This document shows positions 13,902 through 20,146 of a stretch of 20,146 nt of DNA, one piece after another. The position numbers and the translations under genes are program-made. Numbering within the stretch: the first letter of the stretch is position 1; each line of letters begins with the position of its first letter. This DNA is from DASSKW01 sp035690065 (GTDB lineage Bacteria > Pseudomonadota > Gammaproteobacteria > Natronospirales > REEB76), in assembly GCA_035690065.1 (NCBI GenBank), contig DASSKW010000057.1, forward strand, positions 1-20,146. The letters run 5' to 3'. The notes beneath the pieces are model-generated. The model saw nothing but the letters and a program-made list of their open reading frames with translations, was not told the origin of the DNA and ran no database searches.

Positions 13902-15971
13902 ATGAAATCCTTACTGATCGCCCTGAGCTTTGCCATGTTTGCCAGCCCGGCGCCGGCCGCAGACGCTTCCCGGCCTCATCCTTTCAACGCCCTGGATCTG
14001 GCGATGATGTCGCGCGTCAGTGATCCGCACCTGTCACCGGACGGCTCCCAGGTCGCCTTCTCGGTCCGCGAGACCGATTATGCCGCCAACAAGGGCATCA
14101 CCAGCGTCTGGACCCTGGATCTGAAGCAGACTGGCGCCAAACCCCAAAAGCTCATGCCGGGCAACAGTCCGCGCTGGTCAGCGGATGGCAAGTCCCTGTA
14201 CTTCCTGTCCGACAAATCCGGCTCCAGCCAGCTTTGGCGGGTAGCTGCTGCCGGCGGTACTCCGGAACAGATCAGCACGCTGCCGGTGGACATCAATAAT
14301 TACAAGGTCTCCCCGGATGACCACCACATCCTGCTGTCGCTGGACGTGTTCACAGACTGCGAGAACCTTGCCTGCACCAAAGCCCGCCTCGATGCCCGCG
14401 CTGCCGACAAGGCGACCGGCAAACTTTACCAGCGGCTGTTCGTCCGCCACTGGGATCAATGGTCAGATGGCCGACGCTCGCAATTATTCATGGCGAGTCT
14501 GAACGACACTGGCAAGCTCGCCGATAACCCGGTCTGGATCACCAAAGGCATAGACGGCGATATCCCCTCCAAACCGGATGGCGACGATACCGAATATAAT
14601 TTTGCGCCTGATGGCAAGACGGTGTATTTCGATGTGCGTATCGCCGGCAACAGCGAACCCTGGTCCACCAATTTCGACATCTACTCGGTGCCTGCAGATG
14701 GTTCCGCCGCTCCCAAAAACCTGACCACAAAGAATCTGGCCTGGGACGGTTTCCCATTGGTCTCGCCGGACGGCAAGACACTCTATTACCTCGCCATGAA
14801 GACACCCGGTTTCGAGGCCGACCGCTTCGCGATCATGGCGCATGATCTCGCGACGGGTCGCACACATGAAGTGGATCCCGACTGGGATCGTACCGCCGGA
14901 CCACTTGCGATCTCTGCCGATGGCAGCACGCTCTATACCAGTGCCGATGATTGGGGAAATCATGCCTTGTTCGCAATCGATACCAAAACCGGATCGGTCA
15001 GCAAGCTCGCCAGCGACGGTACCGTGACCGGTTTCGATGTCAACGCCGGCAAGCTCGTTATCGCACGACAGGATTTCCAGCACCCGACAGATCTGTATCT
15101 GGCCGGGCTGCACGGTGAAAACTTCCATCAGATCACCCATTTCAACGCCGCACGCCTCAAGGATATCCAGTTTGCCGATTTCGAGTTCTTCACCTTCAAG
15201 GGTTGGAACAACGACACGGTGCAGGGTTATGTGATGAAGCCGGTCGGTTATGTGCCGGGCAAGAAATACCCGGTCGCGTTCCTGATCCACGGCGGACCGC
15301 AAGGTGCGTGGACCGATGATTTCCATTACCGCTGGAATCCGGAGACGTATGCGGGCCAGGGTTTTGCAGTGGTGGCGATCAATTTCCACGGCTCCACCGG
15401 TTACGGTCAGGCATTCACCGACGCCATCTCGCAGCACTGGGGCGATCGACCACTCGATGATCTGAAAGCCGGTTGGAGTGCGGCGCTCAAGCAATTCCCG
15501 TTCCTCGACAGCAAGCGCGCATGCGCTCTGGGTGCAAGTTATGGCGGATACATGGTCTATTGGATGGCGGGTGTCTGGAACCAGCCATGGAAGTGCCTGG
15601 TGGATCACGACGGCGTGTTCGATGCACGCATGATGTATTACGCTACCGATGAACTCTGGTTCGAGGAGCACGAGAATGGCGGCACGCAATACGATCATCC
15701 GGCGAATTACGAGAAATTCAATCCGCTGGATCACGTGAAGGACTGGCGCGTGCCGATGCTGGTGGTACACAGCGCACACGATTACCGGATCCCGATCACC
15801 CAGGGGCTCGGTGCCTTCACTGCCTTGCAGCGACAAGGTATCCCGAGCGAGTTCCTGACTTTCCCGGATGAGACGCATTTCGTGTCGAAGCCGCAAAACA
15901 GCGTGTTGTGGCACAACACTGTGAATGCCTGGCTGAAACGCTGGACTTCACCGAAAGGCATGAAGCATTGA
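13902..15971 (+). CDS. Secreted S9 family (prolyl oligopeptidase-like) serine peptidase
   Basis: This 689-residue protein begins with a signal peptide (MKSLLIALSFAMFASPAPA, cleavage before AD), so it acts in the periplasm or is secreted. An N-terminal beta-propeller of repeated SPDG/SADG blades, from about 45 to 420, is followed by an alpha/beta-hydrolase domain. The catalytic triad is Ser546 in GASYGGYM, Asp627 in HSAHDYRIP and His659 in DETHFV. The oxyanion-region motif HGGPQGAW is present. Such enzymes cleave short peptides, as dipeptidyl or acylaminoacyl peptidases; the exact specificity cannot be read here. It diverges from putA and ends in a strong terminator. Released proline-containing peptides could feed PutA, but that link is inferred from position only. 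Confidence 0.93.
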   Translation: MKSLLIALSFAMFASPAPAADASRPHPFNALDLAMMSRVSDPHLSPDGSQVAFSVRETDYAANKGITSVWTLDLKQTGAKPQKLMPGNSPRWSADGKSLYFLSDKSGSSQLWRVAAAGGTPEQISTLPVDINNYKVSPDDHHILLSLDVFTDCENLACTKARLDARAADKATGKLYQRLFVRHWDQWSDGRRSQLFMASLNDTGKLADNPVWITKGIDGDIPSKPDGDDTEYNFAPDGKTVYFDVRIAGNSEPWSTNFDIYSVPADGSAAPKNLTTKNLAWDGFPLVSPDGKTLYYLAMKTPGFEADRFAIMAHDLATGRTHEVDPDWDRTAGPLAISADGSTLYTSADDWGNHALFAIDTKTGSVSKLASDGTVTGFDVNAGKLVIARQDFQHPTDLYLAGLHGENFHQITHFNAARLKDIQFADFEFFTFKGWNNDTVQGYVMKPVGYVPGKKYPVAFLIHGGPQGAWTDDFHYRWNPETYAGQGFAVVAINFHGSTGYGQAFTDAISQHWGDRPLDDLKAGWSAALKQFPFLDSKRACALGASYGGYMVYWMAGVWNQPWKCLVDHDGVFDARMMYYATDELWFEEHENGGTQYDHPANYEKFNPLDHVKDWRVPMLVVHSAHDYRIPITQGLGAFTALQRQGIPSEFLTFPDETHFVSKPQNSVLWHNTVNAWLKRWTSPKGMKH

Positions 15972-15994
15972 AACAGCATCGACAGTTCGATCAC

Positions 15995-16021
15995 AAACGG
16001 CGGCCATGGGCCGCCGTTTTT
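15995..16021 (+). terminator. Rho-independent terminator of the S9 peptidase gene
   Basis: A perfect 11-bp stem (15995-16005 and 16009-16019) with loop ATG is followed by a T run to 16021. It lies 23 bases after the stop codon. Its core, ACGGCGGCC paired with GGCCGCCGT, is shared with the terminator after poxB. Confidence 0.9.
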
Positions 16022-16063
16022 CCATGTGTCGCTCGTGCTCAGAAGTCAAATCGACAAGTGGTT

Positions 16064-16069
16064 TATAAT
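16064..16069 (+). promoter_or_regulatory. Candidate -10 box of poxB
   Basis: A perfect TATAAT lies 81 bases before the poxB ATG and just after the preceding terminator. No good -35 box is seen at the usual distance. In enterobacteria poxB is RpoS-dependent, and a poor -35 box would fit that, but this is inference. The leader contains a 6-bp hairpin (16098-16103 with 16114-16119). Confidence 0.5.
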
Positions 16070-16137
16070 GCGGCACCGCCAGGTTGAAATACATGATCTG
16101 AGATATTGGAAACTCTCAGTCATCCCGCCCGCAAATC

Positions 16138-16145
16138 AAAGGAGA
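16138..16145 (+). promoter_or_regulatory. Ribosome-binding site deciding the poxB start
   Basis: AAAGGAGA ends 5 bases before the ATG at 16151. It makes that codon the start rather than the upstream in-frame ATG at 16106, which would add 15 residues absent from the family. Confidence 0.85.
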
Positions 16146-16150
16146 CAGCC

Positions 16151-17881
16151 ATGAGCAAGACGCTTGCCGAGCAGATGGTCGACATGATCGCGGAGGCCGG
16201 CATCAAACGGGTTTACGGCGTGACCGGCGACAGCCTGAACCTGCTGAACGATGCCATCCGGCGCGATGGCCGTATCAAATGGGTACATGTCCGTCACGAA
16301 GAAGCTGGCGCTTATGCTGCGATGGCCGAAGGTGTACTGGGCGGCCTCGGTTGTTGCGCAGGCAGTTCCGGCCCCGGCCATGTGCATCTCCTGAACGGAC
16401 TCTACGACGCACACCGCTGGGGCGCCCCGGTGTTGGCGCTGCCCTCCACCATCCTGCGCGACGATTACGGCATGCAATCGTTTCAGGAAACCGATCTGGG
16501 CATGTTCGATGGTTGCAGCCACTACAACCAGCTTGCCCAGACCGCAAAGCAGCTTCCACGCATGCTGCAACAGGCGATCCAGCATGCACTCAGCCTAAAA
16601 GGCGTCGGCGTGTGTGGTTTCAGCGGCGACCTGATCGCCGAGCCCGTGGCTGAAGACGCCATCGTCTCGCCGGTGTACCGGCCCAACACGCTGTTGCACC
16701 CTGCCGATGACGAACTCGACAAGCTCGCCAGACTGCTGAACGGTGCCGGCAAGGTGATGATCTATGGCGGCATCGGTTGCAGCTCGGCACATGATCTGGT
16801 GATGGCGCTGGCCGAAAAACTCAAGGCGCCGGTCGGCTATACGCTCAAGGGCAAGATGGGGCTGGAATACGACAATCCATTCGATATCGGCATGACCGGT
16901 TTCATCGGTGGTACCGCTTGCGCCGATGCGATCCACGAAGCGGACGTGCTGTTGATGCTGGGTACCGATTTTCCGTGGAAGGATTTTCTGGTCACCAAAG
17001 CACAGGTGGCGCAGATACTGGATCGTCCAGAACGGCTTGGCCGGCGCACCCGTGTCGAGCTGGGCTTGGCCGGCGACATCGCACCGACTCTCGAAGCGCT
17101 GTTGCCGCGTATCAAATCCAGAAACGACGACAGCTTTCTCAAGGAACGCCTGGCGATACGCGTCAAGAATCGGGAACGTCTACAAAGTCACGCCGAGGGT
17201 CGCGGCAAGAACGGTGCCATCAGCCCGGAATATCTCGCTGCGACTCTGGATAAATACGCGGATGACGACGCCATCTTCACTTCCGATACCGGCATGAGCA
17301 CGGTGTGGGCGGCGCGCTATCTGCGCGCCAATGGCAAACGCACCCTGATGGGTTCCTATTCGCACGGTTCGATGGCCAATGCCATGCCACAGGGGATCGG
17401 CGCCGCGTTTGCGGGTGACGGCCGTCAGGTGATCGCCTGTTGCGGCGATGGCGGCATCTCGATGCTGCTGGGCGATGTGATGACCATCGCCCAATATGAA
17501 TTGCCGGTAAAACTGATCGTCTTCAACAACGGCTCGCTTGGGATGGTGGAAATCGAGATGCAACTCGCCGGTATCCCGGACAACCAGACCGATCTGCCCA
17601 ATCCGAAGTTCGCACAGGTTGCAGAAGCCTGCGGCATCAAGGGAATCCGGGTCGAGGATCCGGCGAAACTCGACGCCGCGATCAAGGATGCGCTTGCTCA
17701 CGACGGACCCGTGCTCGTGGATGTCACTACCGACCACAATGCCGTCGGTATGCCGCCGCATACCAGCCTCAAGCAGATAGGTGCCTATACCATGAGTCAG
17801 GCCAAGATGCTGCTGGATGGGCGCACGCTGGAAGTGCTGCAACACGCCAGGGAGAACCTGAAATATATCGGTGATCTTTGA
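16151..17881 (+). CDS. poxB: Pyruvate:quinone oxidoreductase (pyruvate dehydrogenase, quinone)
   Basis: This 576-residue enzyme, close to the 572 of E. coli PoxB, decarboxylates pyruvate to acetate and CO2 and passes electrons through FAD to membrane quinones. The N-terminal thiamine-diphosphate domain contains GVTGDSLN and the activating Glu50 in RHEEAGAYAAMAEG. The C-terminal domain has the ThDP motif from Gly432-Asp433-Gly434 to Asn459-Asn460, and the segment SHGSMANAMPQ is nearly as in E. coli. The middle domain keeps LEYDNPFDIGMTGFIGG. The E. coli segment IDINP in the FAD domain reads ILDRP here, and the C-terminal lipid-binding tail differs, so quinone coupling is probable but not proved. 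The gene stands alone between two strong terminators. Other ThDP enzymes of the acetolactate synthase group are less likely. Confidence 0.92.
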   Translation: MSKTLAEQMVDMIAEAGIKRVYGVTGDSLNLLNDAIRRDGRIKWVHVRHEEAGAYAAMAEGVLGGLGCCAGSSGPGHVHLLNGLYDAHRWGAPVLALPSTILRDDYGMQSFQETDLGMFDGCSHYNQLAQTAKQLPRMLQQAIQHALSLKGVGVCGFSGDLIAEPVAEDAIVSPVYRPNTLLHPADDELDKLARLLNGAGKVMIYGGIGCSSAHDLVMALAEKLKAPVGYTLKGKMGLEYDNPFDIGMTGFIGGTACADAIHEADVLLMLGTDFPWKDFLVTKAQVAQILDRPERLGRRTRVELGLAGDIAPTLEALLPRIKSRNDDSFLKERLAIRVKNRERLQSHAEGRGKNGAISPEYLAATLDKYADDDAIFTSDTGMSTVWAARYLRANGKRTLMGSYSHGSMANAMPQGIGAAFAGDGRQVIACCGDGGISMLLGDVMTIAQYELPVKLIVFNNGSLGMVEIEMQLAGIPDNQTDLPNPKFAQVAEACGIKGIRVEDPAKLDAAIKDALAHDGPVLVDVTTDHNAVGMPPHTSLKQIGAYTMSQAKMLLDGRTLEVLQHARENLKYIGDL

Positions 17882-17904
17882 GAGTTGGCAGTAACCGGAA
17901 TAAG

Positions 17905-17932
17905 AACGGCGGCCTCAGGGCCGCCGTTTTTT
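17905..17932. terminator. Shared terminator between poxB and icd
   Basis: A perfect 10-bp stem (17905-17914 and 17919-17928) with loop TCAG is followed on the plus strand by six T (17927-17932). It lies 23 bases after the poxB stop. On the minus strand it also follows the icd stop with a weaker T-rich tail, so it can serve both converging genes. Confidence 0.88.
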
Positions 17933-17953
17933 GCGCTCTGATACCGGATCGCT

Positions 17954-19195
17954 TTACAGATTCTTTATCACCGCATCCGCGAAGGCACTGGTCTTGACCT
18001 CGGTCGCACCCGTCATCTGCCGTGCGAAATCATAAGTCACGATGCCGCTGGCTACAGTCCTGGCATAGGCTTTCTGGATCAGGTCCGCCGCTTCATTCCA
18101 GCCGATGTATTCCAGCATCATCACGCCTGAGAACAACAGCGAGCCTGGATTGGCCTTGTCCTGACCGGCGTGTTTCGGTGCGGTGCCATGCGTGGCTTCG
18201 AACACGGCAAGGTGATCGCCGATGTTGGCACCCGGTGCGATACCCACGCCGCCGACTTCGGCCGCGACCGCATCGGACAGATAATCGCCGTTCAGGTTGG
18301 GCGTCGCCAGCACGTCGTACTCGGCCGGCCGCAACAGCATCTGCTGGAACATGATGTCGGCGATCATGTCCTTGACGACGATCTGTTTGCCGGTCTTCGG
18401 ATTCCTGAATTCCAACCACGGTCCGCCATCCAGCAGCGTGGCACCGAATTCTTCCCTGGCAACATCGTAGCCCCACTGCCGGAACGCGCCTTCCGTGAAC
18501 TTCATGATGTTGCCTTTGTGCACCAGCGTCACCGAGCCGCGATCGTAGTCGATCGCATACTGGATCGCCTTGCGCACCAGACGTTTGGAACCGAAAGCCG
18601 AGATCGGTTTCACGCCAAGGCCAGCATCCTCGAAGAATTTGGCGCCGAGTTCCTCACGCAGAAACCTGGCAAGCTTTTTGTTCTTGTCGCTGCCGGCCTG
18701 ATACTCGATACCGGCATAGACGTCTTCGGTGTTCTCGCGAAAGATCACCACGTCCACTTCTTCCGGCTTCTTCAACGGTGACGGTACGCCGGGATAATGT
18801 TTCACCGGTCGTACGCAGGCGTACAGATCCAGATCCTGACGCAGCGTCACGTTCAGTGAACGGAAGCCGCCACCGACTGGCGTGGTCAACGGACCCTTGA
18901 TCGAGACCACCAGATCCTTGATCGCCGCCAAAGTTTCGTCCGGGAAGAAGTTGCCGTCATAGAGTTTCTGCGCCTTCTCGCCCAGATAGATCTCGCACCA
19001 GTGGATCTTGCGTTTGCCGCCGTAGGCTTTTGCAACCGCGGCATCCCAGATCTTGAGTGAAGCCGGCGTGATATCCACGCCGATACCGTCGCCTTCCACA
19101 TAGCCGAGGATGGCGTTATCCGGCACCTTGAGCTTGCCGTTCTGGATGGTGATCTTGGCGCCGCCCGACGGCAGCTTGACATGCTGGTAACCCAT
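17954..19195 (-). CDS. icd: Isocitrate dehydrogenase, NADP-type
   Basis: This 413-residue homodimeric TCA-cycle enzyme converts isocitrate to 2-oxoglutarate and CO2. The substrate-binding segment GGGFRSLNVTLRQDLDLYACVRPV contains the Ser that is phosphorylated in E. coli. IFRENTEDVYAGIEY and HKGNIMKFTEGAF are family hallmarks. The coenzyme segment HGTAPKHAGQDKANP has Lys where NADP enzymes do and lacks the Asp-Ile pair of NAD enzymes; the neighbouring His replaces the E. coli Tyr345. The start is supported by AAAGGAA at 19207-19201. It converges on poxB and follows the arnD-like gene by 57 bases, but it probably has its own promoter. Confidence 0.96.
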   Translation of the reverse strand: MGYQHVKLPSGGAKITIQNGKLKVPDNAILGYVEGDGIGVDITPASLKIWDAAVAKAYGGKRKIHWCEIYLGEKAQKLYDGNFFPDETLAAIKDLVVSIKGPLTTPVGGGFRSLNVTLRQDLDLYACVRPVKHYPGVPSPLKKPEEVDVVIFRENTEDVYAGIEYQAGSDKNKKLARFLREELGAKFFEDAGLGVKPISAFGSKRLVRKAIQYAIDYDRGSVTLVHKGNIMKFTEGAFRQWGYDVAREEFGATLLDGGPWLEFRNPKTGKQIVVKDMIADIMFQQMLLRPAEYDVLATPNLNGDYLSDAVAAEVGGVGIAPGANIGDHLAVFEATHGTAPKHAGQDKANPGSLLFSGVMMLEYIGWNEAADLIQKAYARTVASGIVTYDFARQMTGATEVKTSAFADAVIKNL

Positions 19196-19219
19196 GGATG
19201 TTCCTTTGAAGTATTGAAA

Positions 19220-19236
19220 GCGGCCATTACGGCCGC
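19220..19236 (-). other. Hairpin between the ArnD-like gene and icd
   Basis: GCGGCC and GGCCGC form a 6-bp stem with a 5-base loop, 16 bases after the upstream stop and 24 bases before icd. On the minus strand it is followed by TTTCAAT, a poor T tail. It could be a weak terminator for the upstream gene or a structure in the icd leader. Confidence 0.4.
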
Positions 19237-19251
19237 GAAAGACTGAAGCAG

Positions 19252-19257
19252 ATTATA
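19252..19257 (-). promoter_or_regulatory. Candidate -10 box of icd
   Basis: A perfect TATAAT on the minus strand contains the TAA stop codon of the upstream gene. It would start a transcript near 19245 with a leader of about 50 bases holding the hairpin and ribosome-binding site. No clear -35 box lies 16-18 bases upstream. Confidence 0.45.
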
Positions 19258-20146
19258 CAGTAGCGGATACCGCAACCGGACCTTGCAACGCGAGGGTACC
19301 GGAGCGACCCGGCAATTCGCCCATCAGGACATCGTGCACAGGCAACGTCCCGCAATCCAGTCCTGTGGCGATATCGCGCGTGGCCACCAGTTCATAGCCC
19401 TGGGCCTGCCAGCCGGTGAGCAGCTGCTTGAACACCGGCATCAAGGCCATGCCTTCCAGTTCCGCGTGCAGGGTATAGACATGCCCATGTTGTGGTGCCT
19501 GCTCGGTCAGTGTCAGGAGATGCGCGGCGACGTTATCAACCGTGATGCCACCAACACCCACCAGTTCGTCCAGTGTCGGCAACGTGGTCGGCAGCTGCGG
19601 TACCTTGAATACCCGCGCGCCCATCCTGGGCAGGAATGGATGACTGCCGCGGCTGTCGCTCGCATAATCGAATCCGGCCTGCTCCTGCAGCGCCAGCACA
19701 TGTTGATTGATCTGCCAGCCCGCCGCGCCAAATGTTCCTGGCGCGCTACCGAATACCTCCTTGAAACGCGCGGTTGCCTGCTCGAATTCATGGCGTGTCC
19801 ATTCAGCATCGCGACGCGCCACGAAATCCTGCCAGCGGATGTGATCCCAGGTGTGGATGCCGACCTCGAAGCCGGCATCGCGTACCGCACGCATGACATC
19901 TGCACCGCGCTTGCCGATATCCGGTCCCGGGATCAGCACACCGTACATCAGGGTCTTGAGGCCATAGTTGCCGGCCACGTTGGTGCGGAAGACTTTTTTC
20001 AGGAAACCCGGGCGCAATAGGCGTCGCAATGCGCGCCCGGTATTGTCCGGACCGAGACTGAACAGGAACGTGGCCTGTGCGTCGTGCCGTTTAAGCACAT
20101 CAACGAGCGGCGGCACGCCTTCCAGCGTGCCGCGCAAGGTATCGAC
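19253..20146 (-). CDS. ArnD-like polysaccharide deacetylase, N-terminus beyond the window
   Basis: The frame stays open to the right edge and reads VDTLRGTLEGVPPL, matching the start of ArnD (VDTFRGTREGVP), so the first roughly ten residues are missing. The 297 visible codons are close to the full length of E. coli ArnD (296). Metal-binding motifs of the NodB/deacetylase fold are seen: Asp in VDT, HTWDH, then AAGW, SDSRG and YTLHAELEG. E. coli ArnD removes the formyl group from undecaprenyl-phosphate-linked formamido-arabinose for lipid A modification and polymyxin resistance. No other arn gene is visible, so this may be ArnD proper with its operon further right, or a relative with another envelope substrate. 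Confidence 0.88.
   Translation of the reverse strand, partial: VDTLRGTLEGVPPLVDVLKRHDAQATFLFSLGPDNTGRALRRLLRPGFLKKVFRTNVAGNYGLKTLMYGVLIPGPDIGKRGADVMRAVRDAGFEVGIHTWDHIRWQDFVARRDAEWTRHEFEQATARFKEVFGSAPGTFGAAGWQINQHVLALQEQAGFDYASDSRGSHPFLPRMGARVFKVPQLPTTLPTLDELVGVGGITVDNVAAHLLTLTEQAPQHGHVYTLHAELEGMALMPVFKQLLTGWQAQGYELVATRDIATGLDCGTLPVHDVLMGELPGRSGTLALQGPVAVSATV

Noticed and set aside
14484..15914. A 476-codon leftward open frame opposite the S9 peptidase
   Set aside because: It is antisense to a gene with a complete catalytic triad and signal peptide, and has no ribosome-binding site or recognisable domain.
19283..20020. A 245-codon rightward open frame opposite the ArnD-like gene
   Set aside because: The minus-strand frame matches ArnD throughout; the plus frame has no natural composition.

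Overview
The window (20,146 bases, fairly GC-rich) reads as ordinary chromosome from a proteobacterium. A short PutA without a DNA-binding domain, a secreted S9 peptidase, a single-chain serine dehydratase, PoxB and an ArnD-like deacetylase together suggest a gammaproteobacterium, perhaps near the Xanthomonadales. That placement is an inference from gene content, not a measured result. No rRNA, tRNA, CRISPR array, phage or intact insertion sequence is visible.

Layout. Bases 1-527 carry almost no coding signal. They may hold the first 14 codons of a leftward gene running off the left edge, and they hold a two-copy tandem repeat. Bases 528-6126 form a leftward copper-resistance cluster, transcribed in the order csoR, P1B-type Cu(I) ATPase, outer-membrane barrel protein, aldo/keto reductase, unknown 167-residue protein. 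It is headed by a CsoR-type operator, a perfect 8-bp inverted repeat around six C, which overlaps the -10 box of a good promoter. Bases 6209-9094 hold one large membrane-bound CHASE-PAS-GGDEF-EAL c-di-GMP enzyme with its own promoter. Bases 9146-13708 hold putA and sdaA, a tightly coupled pair for proline and serine catabolism. A rightward secreted S9 peptidase (13902-15971) and a rightward pyruvate:quinone oxidoreductase poxB (16151-17881) follow, each ending in a near-identical strong terminator. Leftward NADP-type isocitrate dehydrogenase (icd) and an ArnD-like polysaccharide deacetylase, cut by the right edge, complete the window.

How it works together. In the copper cluster, CsoR would release the operator when it binds Cu(I). 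That would induce export of Cu(I) from the cytoplasm by the ATPase, together with an uncharacterised Met/His-rich outer-membrane protein that may handle copper in the envelope. The middle and right parts are carbon metabolism: peptide breakdown (S9 peptidase), proline to glutamate (PutA), serine to pyruvate (SdaA), pyruvate to acetate with electrons to quinone (PoxB), and isocitrate to 2-oxoglutarate (Icd).

The least described part is the tail of the copper cluster: the outer-membrane protein, the reductase and the 167-residue protein. The most informative sequence-level signal is the csoR promoter/operator, which predicts a leaderless or nearly leaderless csoR transcript.
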